From assembly GCA_035293765.1 (NCBI GenBank), contig DATGMF010000058.1, forward strand, positions 1-64,000: 64,000 bases of DNA, given 5' to 3'. The notes beneath the pieces were generated by a model. It was not told where the DNA came from. It searched no databases and saw only the letters and a list, made by a program, of their open reading frames with translations. Origin of the DNA: DASRHT01 sp035293765. GTDB taxonomy: Bacteria; Chloroflexota; Ktedonobacteria; Ktedonobacterales; Ktedonobacteraceae. This document shows positions 52,184 through 61,029 of the stretch, piece by piece. The position numbers and the translations under genes are program-made. How positions within the stretch are numbered: position 1 is the first letter of the stretch; each line of letters starts with the position of its first letter.

Positions 52184-54154
52184 ATGAAAGACGAGATGAC
52201 ATCGTTACCGCTTGCTCGCGTGTGGTTATTCGGGCCATTTCTTGCTGAATATCGTGATCAGGATGGGACCTGGAAAGCTATAGACAAGGCCGTCTGGGAA
52301 AAGGGCTATAGCCGTTCCCTCCTTCGCCGATTACTCTGCGCTCACGGCAGAAGAGCTGCGCGCCGGTTGCTCCTTGACGACCTGTGGCCCGATCATGCCG
52401 CGCCAGAACTCGCTGAGTCCTATCTCAACGATGCGGTTTCCGGCTTGCGCAAGGCGTTGCCGATTCCTCATATCCTCCCCAAAGGAGGAAAAGGGACGAG
52501 TTACGCACTTCCCGATCAATCCATTTTGTGGACTGATCGCGATGCCTTTCAAGAACTCCTCAAGGAGGCCGAGTGGACCGGGCGTACAAGTGCCCGTGCC
52601 GTACCGTTGTTAGAGCAAGCCTGTACCTATCTGCAACGGGGAGAGTTTTTAGAAGGCCAGTTGGGAATATGGTGTTATAGCAGACGGGCAACCATGGAGC
52701 GGATGCAATACAATTGTTACCTCTGGTTAGCTCAAGCCTATGAGCAGCAAGGCTTGATCGGGCAAGCGGAAATGCAGTACAGCAGGCTCTTAGAAGACAA
52801 CCCAACCGATGAAGAGGTCCTCTTCCTGCTCATTCGTTTGCTGCACCGGCAAAGAAAGACCCACCTGGCACACAAGTGCTATTGGGAGGCGCAAGTTGCT
52901 TTCGAGCAAGCACAGATCCCATTCTCGCCTGCTACTGAGACGCTGATCCAACAGGTCCTCCGCGAACTTCCATCAGTGACAAGCTCTCAAGCAGAGCCTC
53001 TCCCTTTGTATGTGCCCCCTGAGCAGCCCAAACATGATACGATCCTCCCTATATTCTCCTCACGCATATCCCCCGTTTCCCTCGATGGTTGGTCTCTCGC
53101 GCTCACACATAATACAATACGAAAAGATGTCAATAGTGATCTTGAGGGACAAGATGTGGATAAGCTACGCCGCGATTTGATGAAACTGGCAATACAAGTG
53201 CCTTTGCTCTCCTTCCCAGTGGGAAGGGACTTCTTGAGTCTTTCCGTTGAGGAGTACCTGGCCCACTGCGAGCTGTTAGTGCAAGACTGCTGGAAACTGA
53301 TGGGAGGGAAGCTCCTGACGGTTGCCGAACATATCCTCTCGGCACAAATGCATCCATTGATGCAAATTATGTATAGTCCCTCTCCTTTGAGAAGAGAGGC
53401 AGCCACCATCGCCACCCAGGCGAAAATTGTCCAGGCCATTTTAGCGATGCATCGCCTCGATCTTGCTGCCAGAGAACTCTTCTGTACAGAAGCCATTACC
53501 TGTGCTCGTCTCTCAGAGAATCCTCGCCTCTCCTCTATTGCGTTGATGTATCTGGGGTCTACCTATGTCTATCACAGTCTGCCTCGCCAACCGGAGCGCG
53601 CTGTGCTCCTGTTTCAAGAGGCTCTGCAATGCTTAGACGGGGAAGAACCCTTACTCCGTGGAATGATTCATAGTAGTCTTGCAGCAGCACAGGCCCAATG
53701 TCAACGAGAGCAAAAAGCGCTGGAGAGTCTGGAAAAGGCCCAATTATGGTTTCCTTCATCTCCTGAACTCGACCCCAGTTTCGGGATCGGCTGTGGAAAA
53801 GATGCATTCTCGTTCCAGATCGGGCAAGCCTTGCTTGATCTTGCGCGGCATGCTCCTGAGCGGGGATACTATGCGCAAGCGCAACATGCCTTTGAGCAAG
53901 GTATTGCCTTACCAACCATAGCTGACCGCAATACCAGTCAAATGCTCATTGGCAGAGCCGCAGCAGCACTGGGGCTGGGTGATTTAGAACTCTACGAGGC
54001 GAGCTTGAGAGGCGGGCTGGTGTTAGCCAAAGAGATAGGCAGTCAGAAGAGGTTCATAGAGGCACAGACGCTTTTTCAGGAGGCTCCTCATCCCTGGCGG
54101 ATAGATCGGCGTCTTCAAGCGTTGAAGGAAGAGTTCTTTGTGCCCATGCAGTAG
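52184..54154 (+). CDS. BTAD domain transcriptional regulator with TPR-like repeats
   Basis: Winged-helix DNA-binding N-terminus (about 1-110, RVWLFGPFLAEYRDQDGTW) followed by the bacterial transcriptional activation domain (about 115-260, helical with LWLAQAYEQQGLIGQAEMQY and VLFLLIRLLHRQRKTHLA), then a long C-terminal helical region (to 656). SARP/AfsR-type regulators have this order; no NB-ARC ATPase motif is visible here. ATG 52184 follows gaggaag. Target unknown. The IscB element begins about 145 bases downstream. Confidence 0.78.
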   Translation: MKDEMTSLPLARVWLFGPFLAEYRDQDGTWKAIDKAVWEKGYSRSLLRRLLCAHGRRAARRLLLDDLWPDHAAPELAESYLNDAVSGLRKALPIPHILPKGGKGTSYALPDQSILWTDRDAFQELLKEAEWTGRTSARAVPLLEQACTYLQRGEFLEGQLGIWCYSRRATMERMQYNCYLWLAQAYEQQGLIGQAEMQYSRLLEDNPTDEEVLFLLIRLLHRQRKTHLAHKCYWEAQVAFEQAQIPFSPATETLIQQVLRELPSVTSSQAEPLPLYVPPEQPKHDTILPIFSSRISPVSLDGWSLALTHNTIRKDVNSDLEGQDVDKLRRDLMKLAIQVPLLSFPVGRDFLSLSVEEYLAHCELLVQDCWKLMGGKLLTVAEHILSAQMHPLMQIMYSPSPLRREAATIATQAKIVQAILAMHRLDLAARELFCTEAITCARLSENPRLSSIALMYLGSTYVYHSLPRQPERAVLLFQEALQCLDGEEPLLRGMIHSSLAAAQAQCQREQKALESLEKAQLWFPSSPELDPSFGIGCGKDAFSFQIGQALLDLARHAPERGYYAQAQHAFEQGIALPTIADRNTSQMLIGRAAAALGLGDLELYEASLRGGLVLAKEIGSQKRFIEAQTLFQEAPHPWRIDRRLQALKEEFFVPMQ

Positions 54155-54283
54155 CCAAACGCATCCCCCACGTCTAACGCACTTCTCGTCCAAGATATAT
54201 GTTTGGACGAGAAGTCCTACCAATTTCCCATCGGCTAACAAGTAACAGATGAGTGGGGCACGCTGCCAAAAAGAGACGTTTTT

Positions 54284-54299
54284 CTAGGCAAAAAGGACA
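54284..54299 (+). other. Predicted guide segment of the omega RNA
   Basis: The ~16 bases immediately 5' of the RNA scaffold, in flanking DNA of the element, would be the guide by analogy with known IscB systems. The extent (16-20 nt) is not fixed by the sequence. Confidence 0.5.
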
Positions 54300-54592
54300 G
54301 TGAACTACCGCTTGGTCTTCAGCCAAGCGGCTTCTTCGGAAGCCTGAGTTCACCAGACTCAGCCGCAGAAATGCGAGCTATGTTGGGAAGGTCACGACAC
54401 CTGCGGTTGACGCATCAGACCGCCGCTCTGTCGCGAAGGGTTAAGTAGGGCTGAGGGAAGGCCCGGTGCTCTTCGCTTAATAAGCCTTTCCAACCTTGTC
54501 GAGATGAAGTCGGATTCGCTGTCTGGTCATAGGACAGCGATACGCACAACCTGCCAGTGGGCAGAGCATTTTCCTGCAAAGGAGTCTTTCTG
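54300..54592 (+). ncRNA. Omega RNA (HEARO-type) scaffold upstream of iscB
   Basis: Starts with a three-way junction: GTGAAC (54300-54305) closes with GTTCAC (54348-54353), enclosing CGCTTGG/CCAAGCG (54309-54329) and GCTTC-ttcg-GAAGC (54330-54343). The rest is rich in further stems and ends at aaaggag, just before the iscB ATG. GTGAACTACC and this early fold are typical of omega/HEARO-type RNAs that guide IscB. Length about 290 nt is usual. Termini not determinable by eye. Confidence 0.75.
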
Positions 54593-55858
54593 ATGAATGT
54601 TGTCTATGTTGTAGCACTGGATGGGATGCCCTTGATGCCCTGTTCCTGCGTTATTGCTCGCCTTTTACTTAAAGAGGGCAAGGCCAAAGTCAAAAGGAGA
54701 ACACCTTTCACGATCAAGCTCCTGACTCAGCCGGAGACGACTTATACGCAACCTTTGACGCTGGGAGTCGATACGGGGAGTAGTATAATTGGGTCTGCCA
54801 TTGCCGATAAAGAGGGAAAGGTGGTCTATCTCTCTGAAGTCACGGTACGCAATGATATTGCCAGGACCATGAAGGAACGGGCCAAATACCGACGAAACAG
54901 GCGTGCCCGTAAAACCAGATACCGAAAAGCCCGTTGGCTCAACCGAAGAAATTCGATCAAAACCGGTCGGTTCTCTCCGACAATGAGAAGTAAGATTGAT
55001 GCCCACTTGCGAGAAATCCGCTTTGTCCGATCCCTGCTGCCTATTCAGCAGATCGTCCTAGAAACGGGGACCTTCGACCCATATGCCCTCAAGAACCCAG
55101 AAGCCTTGCGACAGAAGTGGCTCTACCAGAAAGGCATCAACTATGGCTTTGCCAACACTAAAGCCGCTGTGCTCACCCGCGATGGGTATATCTGCCAGCA
55201 CTGTAAGGGCAAGTCGAAAGATCAACGATTAGAGGTCCATCACATTGTCTTCAGAAGTCAGAACGGCAGCGACGAAGAGACCAACCTGATCACCCTCTGC
55301 AAAAGCTGTCATGATGCCCTTCATCAGGGGGAAATCACACTCAAACAGAAAGGCAAGAGGAAAGGGAATCTGAATCATGCAACCCAGATGAACAGTATTC
55401 GTGTGCAAATACTCCGTCAGGTGGAGGCCGAGGAAACGTGGGGTTTTGTTACAAAGGAGCATCGTCAAAAAGCAGGACTGCCCAAGGAGCATTGCTTTGA
55501 TGCCGCCATGATTGCCACACAAGGGAAGCAGCCAACGTTTCAGACCGCAACGTTGCTTGTCAAACGCTGTGTCCCTGATGGCGATTACCAGCAAACCAAA
55601 GGGAGACGAAGTGAACAACGCGTGGTGACAGGCAAGATCGAAGGGTTTCGCAAATTCGACAAGGTGCGCTATCAAGGGAAAGAGTGCTTCATCAAAGGGC
55701 GCATGTCTACTGGCTATGCTATTTTGATGGACCTCTTTGGCAACAAGATCGATCTCAGTCCTATTCCTAAGTTTGCTCAGATGAGCAGAGTAAGCGCCCG
55801 ACGTTCCTGGAATATGAGCCAACTGCCCATACCAACTATCTCCTCCTCTATCATATGA
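54593..55858 (+). CDS. iscB: RNA-guided nuclease IscB
   Basis: Ancestor-type relative of Cas9 that cuts DNA guided by omega RNA. Domains in order (421 residues): N-terminal PLMP motif (MPLMP, residues 12-16), RuvC-I with LGVDTGSS (Asp60), Arg-rich bridge helix (about 96-120), RuvC-II with IVLETGTFD (Glu157), HNH with Cys201/Cys204, EVHHIVFRS (His216/217) and LCKSCH, RuvC-III with HCFDAAMIA (His300, Asp303), and a C-terminal target-interaction domain. All catalytic residues are intact. ATG 54593 follows aaaggag. KraIscB-1 of Ktedonobacter racemifer is a described relative, consistent with the likely host. No tnpA nearby. Confidence 0.92.
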   Translation: MNVVYVVALDGMPLMPCSCVIARLLLKEGKAKVKRRTPFTIKLLTQPETTYTQPLTLGVDTGSSIIGSAIADKEGKVVYLSEVTVRNDIARTMKERAKYRRNRRARKTRYRKARWLNRRNSIKTGRFSPTMRSKIDAHLREIRFVRSLLPIQQIVLETGTFDPYALKNPEALRQKWLYQKGINYGFANTKAAVLTRDGYICQHCKGKSKDQRLEVHHIVFRSQNGSDEETNLITLCKSCHDALHQGEITLKQKGKRKGNLNHATQMNSIRVQILRQVEAEETWGFVTKEHRQKAGLPKEHCFDAAMIATQGKQPTFQTATLLVKRCVPDGDYQQTKGRRSEQRVVTGKIEGFRKFDKVRYQGKECFIKGRMSTGYAILMDLFGNKIDLSPIPKFAQMSRVSARRSWNMSQLPIPTISSSII

Positions 55859-55880
55859 TTTTCATATTGAGCAGCAAGGC

Positions 55881-55939
55881 TGAAGGTGGCCTATTCATCC
55901 GCAGAGATGAAGACTTCGCGGATGAATAGGCCACCTTCA
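55881..55939. repeat. 22-bp hairpin at the right end of the IscB element
   Basis: gaaggtggcctattcatccg and following base (55882-55902) is the reverse complement of 55918-55938, extended by one more pair, with a 15-base loop. It lacks a U-run, so an end-recognition structure like those bound by IS200/IS605 transposases is more likely than a terminator. Confidence 0.7.
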
Positions 55940-55944
55940 ATAAA
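55940..55944 (+). other. ATAAA motif flanking the element (possible TAM)
   Basis: ATAAA starts at the first base after the hairpin. If the element was inserted between guide target and TAM, the uninterrupted site would read the guide at 54284-54299 followed by ATAAA. Published IscB TAMs are similarly A/T-rich. Confidence 0.4.
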
Positions 55945-55998
55945 ACCTACGACTTTTGTCACATATTCGGGGTTGAGCTTGACAAGTCTGCCATTTCT

Positions 55999-56931
55999 AT
56001 GCACAATGCACGCATGAGTCACGCAAGACACACTTATACTACTGGCGCCGTACGTTTTGTGCAATCGTACGCAAAGATTAACCTGACACTCGATGTGTTG
56101 GGGAAACGAGCGGATGGGTATCATGAGCTGGCAACCGTGATGCAGACGGTCGATCTCTACGATACGCTCTGCTTGACCATGACCGACGACAAGAGTGTGC
56201 GCGTGACTTGCTCACGTCCTGAGCTTAACAACGACAACAACCTGGCTTTACAGGCGGCGCAAGCAGTACGCCAGCGCCTGGCACTCACCCAGGGTCTTAC
56301 TATCGAATTGCACAAACGCATCCCTATAGCTGCCGGGTTGGGTGGGGGTAGCAGTAACGCTGCTACTGTTCTGCTTGCATTACAAGCGTGGTGGCAATTA
56401 CCATTATCTACAATGGATATGCTCACGATAGCGGCTTCGCTTGGCTCAGATGTGCCCTTCTTTCTTAGCGGGGGATTGGCATTATGTGAAGGACGCGGCG
56501 AACGGGTAACGCCTCTCGCCGCTCACTGGCCCGCGTCAATGCGCTGGCTCCTGCTGGTCAAGCCCTCCATCAGCGTCTCTACGGCTGCCGTTTTCCGTAG
56601 CCTGGCAGTTCACGATTACTCTGATGGCGCTCGGAGCCGCGCCGCCTGTAGGGCGCTGCAAGCAATGGACGAGCTAGATCCGAATGATCTGCATAACAGC
56701 CTGGAACGCGGCGTGCTGGAAGAGTATCCGGCGGTCGCCCAGGCAAAAGCAGATACGCTACGAGCGGGTGCCCCATATGTGCGGCTCTCGGGCAGCGGCC
56801 CAACACTTTTTGCGCCCTTCCCCGACCTGTCGCAGGCCGCTCGCACGCAGCAACTATTACGCGCACAGGGCTACGAAGTATACCTGTCGCGCGCTGTTTA
56901 TCCTGACTTGAAGGATGTTACTTTTTATTAA
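55999..56931 (+). CDS. ispE: 4-diphosphocytidyl-2-C-methyl-D-erythritol kinase
   Basis: GHMP kinase that phosphorylates CDP-methylerythritol in the MEP pathway, the step between IspD and IspF. YAKINLTLDVLGKRADGYHE (about 24-43) and the ATP-binding PIAAGLGGGSSNAATVL (about 107-123) are diagnostic; RLSGSGPTLFAPF near the C-terminus is the conserved glycine-rich motif. 310 residues; the start may be 55999 or 56014. The upstream IscB element may affect its expression: no clear promoter is seen in the 60 bases between them. Confidence 0.95.
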   Translation: MHNARMSHARHTYTTGAVRFVQSYAKINLTLDVLGKRADGYHELATVMQTVDLYDTLCLTMTDDKSVRVTCSRPELNNDNNLALQAAQAVRQRLALTQGLTIELHKRIPIAAGLGGGSSNAATVLLALQAWWQLPLSTMDMLTIAASLGSDVPFFLSGGLALCEGRGERVTPLAAHWPASMRWLLLVKPSISVSTAAVFRSLAVHDYSDGARSRAACRALQAMDELDPNDLHNSLERGVLEEYPAVAQAKADTLRAGAPYVRLSGSGPTLFAPFPDLSQAARTQQLLRAQGYEVYLSRAVYPDLKDVTFY

Positions 56932-56957
56932 CACGGATGTCAAGGAGGTACAACATC

Positions 56958-57119
56958 ATGGCCGACCTATACTACTGCGTTAAGTGCAAAAAAAAGACCG
57001 AGATGAAAGACGCCCAGAGAATCACTATGAAGAATGGCAAGCCCGCTCTCAAGGGCCAGTGCGCCGTCTGCGGCACGACCGTCAACGCCATTCTGGGTAG
57101 TGGCGCGAAAAAAGCCTGA
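56958..57119 (+). CDS. Small zinc-ribbon protein (DUF5679-like)
   Basis: 53-residue protein with two CxxC pairs: YYCVKCKKKTEMKDAQ (about 6-21) and QCAVCGTT (about 37-44), which would bind one zinc. The basic C-terminus suggests nucleic-acid contact. Strong ribosome site aaggaggt precedes the ATG; an upstream ATG at 56937 overlaps it. It follows ispE by 26 bases, and a 12-bp hairpin ends the transcript. Function unknown. Confidence 0.75.
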   Translation: MADLYYCVKCKKKTEMKDAQRITMKNGKPALKGQCAVCGTTVNAILGSGAKKA

Positions 57120-57150
57120 TCGCCAGGCTGCCTGACCAGCTACTATTGCA

Positions 57151-57190
57151 ACACGCAGGGAGTGCTCCCGGCAGGGCGCTCCCTGCGTGT
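57151..57190 (+). terminator. Hairpin after the zinc-ribbon gene
   Basis: acacgcagggag and ctccctgcgtgt form a perfect 12-bp stem around a 16-base loop; downstream T content is modest (tctcatc). Confidence 0.6.
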
Positions 57191-57206
57191 CTCATCTGCA
57201 TCGCTC

Positions 57207-57235
57207 TCGACTTCCCAGCCCTACTTTGCTATAAT
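57207..57235 (+). promoter_or_regulatory. Promoter of the glycosyltransferase pair
   Basis: TATAAT at 57230-57235 is consensus; the -35 (TCGACT, 57207-57212) is weaker at 17-base spacing. Confidence 0.5.
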
Positions 57236-57297
57236 AGGCCCCGGTACATGTATATAAGCCTGCATTAGGAGAAGAAGACACGCTGAACACGCTATCC

Positions 57298-58470
57298 TTG
57301 CGTCAATCCGTCATTACGGCGCTATGCTTTCTGTTGCGCATCCCATTTGCCCTGCTAGATGCCGTCTGCCGTCCATTTGTACGCCGCTCGTGGCAGCGTC
57401 CGCGCTCTATTGTGGTGATTAAACCGTGCTGCCTGGGCGACCTGCTGATGACAACGCCGCTGCTTGAGGTGATCCGGCGCAACTATCCAGAGGCGACGAT
57501 TACCTACATGGCCGGTTCCTGGTCTAAAGTGATTCCCGAACACCATCCCGCGGTCAATACTGTTCTCGATTGCGGCACCGTCGGCCTACCCGGTCGCTAC
57601 AGTATTTCCGACTATATGAAGCTAGCGTTACAATTGCGACGGCGGCGCTTCGATCTGGCCTTCGTGCTTGATCGCTCACCGATGCTTACTCTGCTCCCCT
57701 GGTTAGCTGGCGTGCCACGGCGCGTCGGACCCGATAGTCTGGGGCGCGGCTTTTCGCTGACCGATAGAGTGCCAGTCTCTGCTTCTCCAGCGCATCTCCA
57801 GCATCAGGCTGAGATTTATCTTGATCTCGCCCGCGCCCTCAAGCTTGATATTGGCGAGCCACGTATGCATTTCGCGCCAACCGCTGAGGAAACACGGGAT
57901 ATCTATCAATCCAGCCACCTGCAAATTGCTGTTTTTCCGGGCGGCGGCAGCAATCCCGGTATGGAGCTGACCGCGAAACGCTGGCCGCTCGCACGCTACA
58001 GGGAGCTTGTTCGCAAGCTGGTAGACGAGCTGGATGCTCAGGTGCTGCTGATTGGTGGGCCAGAGGATGTTGCGCTCAATCAGTCATTGCTGGCCGGTCT
58101 TGCTTTACCAAACGGGCGCGTGATTGATCTGGCAGGCAAAACCAGTATCGGACAACTGGCGGCCCAGCTCAAAGCCTGCACACTTTTTATCGGCAATGAT
58201 AGCAGCCCGATGCACCTGGCTGCCGCCGTTGACATTCCGGTAATCGCCATCTTCGGCCCGACCAGTCCGCAAGAATACGGCCCCTATCCGCTTACTGATC
58301 CTAAGCATATTGCCCTCTGGCGTCATCCCACGGGCCAGCCCTGCTTCTTCCTGGGCCAGATGCAGACCTGCACCAACTGCACCTGCATGCAAGCGGTGAC
58401 GCTCGACGACGTGTGGAACGCGGTACAGCGTCTGATTCCCAGCACGCAGGGAAAAGAGGTCAACCGGTGA
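57298..58470 (+). CDS. Glycosyltransferase family 9 (heptosyltransferase-like)
   Basis: GT9 enzymes transfer heptose or related sugars. LLMTTPLLEVIRRNYPEATI near the N-terminus and the conserved DDSSPMHLAAAVD-type pattern (NDSSPMHLAAAVDIPVIAIF, about 300-319) with FGPTSPQEYGP are visible. 390 residues. The start is uncertain: TTG 57298 is used, but CTG 57283 is better placed behind the aggagaag site, eight bases away, and would add five residues. Pair with the next gene (overlap 4 bases). Monoderm hosts lack lipopolysaccharide, so the acceptor is likely an envelope glycan or glycolipid; inferred. Confidence 0.85.
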   Translation: MRQSVITALCFLLRIPFALLDAVCRPFVRRSWQRPRSIVVIKPCCLGDLLMTTPLLEVIRRNYPEATITYMAGSWSKVIPEHHPAVNTVLDCGTVGLPGRYSISDYMKLALQLRRRRFDLAFVLDRSPMLTLLPWLAGVPRRVGPDSLGRGFSLTDRVPVSASPAHLQHQAEIYLDLARALKLDIGEPRMHFAPTAEETRDIYQSSHLQIAVFPGGGSNPGMELTAKRWPLARYRELVRKLVDELDAQVLLIGGPEDVALNQSLLAGLALPNGRVIDLAGKTSIGQLAAQLKACTLFIGNDSSPMHLAAAVDIPVIAIFGPTSPQEYGPYPLTDPKHIALWRHPTGQPCFFLGQMQTCTNCTCMQAVTLDDVWNAVQRLIPSTQGKEVNR

Positions 58471-59675
58471 AGCATCTTCTGCGCACGCTGCTGCTGCTCC
58501 TGATCCGTCTCATTGGCCTGCCTGGAGCTTCTACTGCCGCACGAGAGGCGCGTAAACTCCCTATATCACAGCCGCGCATCCTGCTGATCCGTCCAGACCA
58601 TCTTGGCGACCTGGTGCTGACTACGCCCGTGCTCAATGCCTTGAGGGAGCGGATACCGGACGCGCATATCACGATGATGGTCGGCCCCTGGTCAAGCGAG
58701 GTGGTAGCGCGCCATCCAGCTATCGACAAACTGATTACCTGCTCCTTCCCTGGCTTCCAGCGCGCCCCTCAGAAGCCGCTCGCACCCTACACGCTCTTGC
58801 TCAGCATAGCAAAGCAATTGCGGCGCGGCCATTACGATCTGGCTCTCAATCTGCGCCCCGATTTCTGGTGGGGAGCTGCTCTGCTCTATCTGGCCCGCAT
58901 CCCACGCCGCATTGGCTATGCCATCCAGCCAGGCGCGCCCTTTCTTACGCAGGCCCTCCCCTTCCCTCCAGCCGAGCTTGCAACCGTTTCCTGCCTGCGA
59001 CTCGCCGACGTAGGATTACAGGCGCTTGGCTATCCCTCGCTGGCGCAACCCTATACGCCGGAACGCTATCCCCTGCAATTCATTCCAACGGCAGACGAGC
59101 GCGCATGGATCGGCAAAAAACTGACTGCTGCCGGAATCGCCGCTCAAACGCCTGTGGTCGTAATTCACCCTGGCACAGGCGCTGCCGTCAAACTCTGGCG
59201 TTCAGAGGCATGGGCACACATTGCCGATACGCTCACAGCCTCCCTTGCCTTTCCTACATCTGCTCAGATTATCCTTACAGGCAGCAAACACGAACGCGCG
59301 CTGCTAGAAGAGATTGCGCAGCAGATGACGACGGCCCCGCTGCTATTGAGCGATCTGACAGTGGGACAGCTAGCCGCGCTCCTGGAGCGAGCAAAGCTCG
59401 TCCTGGGTGTCGATAGTGGCCCTCTTCATCTGGCGATAGCTCAGGATACCCCCACGCTCCAGATATTCGGTCCTACTGATGCACATATTTTCGGCCCCTG
59501 GGGCAATCCCGACCGGCACATAGTCATTGCATCGACCCATCGCTGCCCCACCTGTCCAGCAATCCCTTGTGGACGCCTGGATTTCCGCCCCGAAGAGCTA
59601 CCCGCGCACCCCTGCGTCAAGCTGGTTACTGAACAGGAGGTGATGCAAGGGATAGAAAAAATGAAAAGGAACTGA
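58467..59675 (+). CDS. Second glycosyltransferase family 9 protein
   Basis: Homologue of the preceding gene. LLIRPDHLGDLVLTTPVL (about 32-49) and GVDSGPLHLAIAQDTPTLQI followed by FGPTDAHIFGPWG are the GT9 signatures. 402 residues. Start GTG 58467 overlaps the previous stop (GTGA), with agaggt upstream, so the two are one operon and likely work on consecutive steps. An N-terminal hydrophobic stretch (LLLLLIRLIGLP) suggests membrane association. Confidence 0.85.
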   Translation: MKHLLRTLLLLLIRLIGLPGASTAAREARKLPISQPRILLIRPDHLGDLVLTTPVLNALRERIPDAHITMMVGPWSSEVVARHPAIDKLITCSFPGFQRAPQKPLAPYTLLLSIAKQLRRGHYDLALNLRPDFWWGAALLYLARIPRRIGYAIQPGAPFLTQALPFPPAELATVSCLRLADVGLQALGYPSLAQPYTPERYPLQFIPTADERAWIGKKLTAAGIAAQTPVVVIHPGTGAAVKLWRSEAWAHIADTLTASLAFPTSAQIILTGSKHERALLEEIAQQMTTAPLLLSDLTVGQLAALLERAKLVLGVDSGPLHLAIAQDTPTLQIFGPTDAHIFGPWGNPDRHIVIASTHRCPTCPAIPCGRLDFRPEELPAHPCVKLVTEQEVMQGIEKMKRN

Positions 59676-59819
59676 TCAGGCTGCAAACATTGATAAGCTC
59701 TTGACTACCTCTTGACCTTCTTTTTGCGAACAAAGCGGATTACACTGTTCTTGCCACAGAAAATGGCTATTGCAGAAGTAGAAAACATATGAGCAATTCA
59801 GCAAAGGAGAATGGAAGAG

Positions 59820-60848
59820 ATGGATCAGTATGTAGAGGTACCGCAGGAGATCAGTTCACTGCCAAATGAGATTCAGAATGTTATTAATCAACCTTTTTTC
59901 GACAAAAAAAACATGCATCCTCTGTCAATAAGCGAAGCAGGCATTTTGACAAAAAAGTTACAGAGTTTGCTGAAGAAAGCTCTTCATTTGAGCAAACAGT
60001 ATGATCCACAGAACGCAGAAACGTTCAAGGAATCGGCCACAGGTATCCGCACTGAAGTTCAGGAGCTAGCCAGCCAGCATGTGCTTTTCATCCCCTGTAA
60101 AGTCAAAGAACTGCACCTGATCGAACTCTATGGTCAGCTCCTGGTCGATGATCTGGCGATAAGGGAAGATAAGGCGTTTGCTAAAGCCTGCAAACAGATG
60201 GAGCAGGATATGACCAACCACCTGAATTATTCAATCATGAAAGGGCTGATCGGCGAATACCTGGGCAAACAAGCTGTGGTGAGCGGCTTGGTCTCTGACG
60301 AGAGTACCAGTGATGTGGTGCCACAGGGAGAGCTGCTCTTTGACAGAGCCTTCGATAACCTCTATATCATCGAAAAACGACAAATGGATAGCTCTTACAC
60401 TCCAGGAGAACGTTCGGCCCCGATAAAAGAACGCCCCACGCTCTACGGCTATGTGATTGGCGAGCTCGATACGCTGTTTACGGTCCTTCATCCAGAGACC
60501 AAACTGTTCCTGCCGGTTCTCATTCTGGAATCCAAAGGAGGGTCGCTCTCCTCTGCAGCGGTCTCAAAGCAAACTGCCAAAGAGATTGAGCGCATAAAAA
60601 AGGTTCGAGATGAGCCCGAGAAATATGCGCTGGCTCAGCGCGAGAGCCAGCCTCCAATGTCTTTTATTGATATTACCCACATCTTTGATCTTTCCGGCAT
60701 CGATCAATGGCTCACTGTCTCGACCGGTGGCCCTATCCGTAAAGGGAATCATCAGTACGATGTGACGCTGACGCTCACCTCAGATGAACTCGAACTGCTC
60801 GCTCGCTACCTCTACTACTACAAGCCTGGAAGCGCCAAGCAAAAATAA
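59820..60848 (+). CDS. Hypothetical protein, 342 residues
   Basis: No family recognised. Polar and charged, with helical heptad-rich segments (KLQSLLKKALHLSKQYD, HLNYSIMKGLIGEYLG) and no membrane or signal segment. Downstream features such as VLILESKGGSLSSAAVSKQT look like a nucleotide- or substrate-handling strand, but this is weak. ATG 59820 has aaggaga nine bases upstream; ATG 59811 abuts it. Probably its own transcript, between the glycosyltransferases and a dipeptidase. Confidence 0.6.
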   Translation: MDQYVEVPQEISSLPNEIQNVINQPFFDKKNMHPLSISEAGILTKKLQSLLKKALHLSKQYDPQNAETFKESATGIRTEVQELASQHVLFIPCKVKELHLIELYGQLLVDDLAIREDKAFAKACKQMEQDMTNHLNYSIMKGLIGEYLGKQAVVSGLVSDESTSDVVPQGELLFDRAFDNLYIIEKRQMDSSYTPGERSAPIKERPTLYGYVIGELDTLFTVLHPETKLFLPVLILESKGGSLSSAAVSKQTAKEIERIKKVRDEPEKYALAQRESQPPMSFIDITHIFDLSGIDQWLTVSTGGPIRKGNHQYDVTLTLTSDELELLARYLYYYKPGSAKQK

Positions 60849-61029
60849 CTCTCTAGCTGACCAATGCCGCGCGGACCTTTCCTGTAGGGCAGGTGCCTCG
60901 CGGCTGGTCCCCACTCTTAACGGGAAGATAGGGATAAAAATGTCGGGAGCTCTCGTTCGGATGATGCGTGCAGAGAAACAACGATGTATAATAGAGATAC
61001 AGAAGAGAAAAGTATAAAAGAGGAAGAAC

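Larger units (their letters stand above)
54300..55939 (+). mobile_element. IscB/omega-RNA element (non-autonomous, IS200/IS605-like)
   Basis: Consists of the omega RNA, iscB and a 22-bp right-end hairpin. No TnpA transposase gene is present, so it would rely on one in trans. The hairpin ends at 55939 and ATAAA follows directly. It lies between the BTAD regulator and ispE. Confidence 0.7.
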
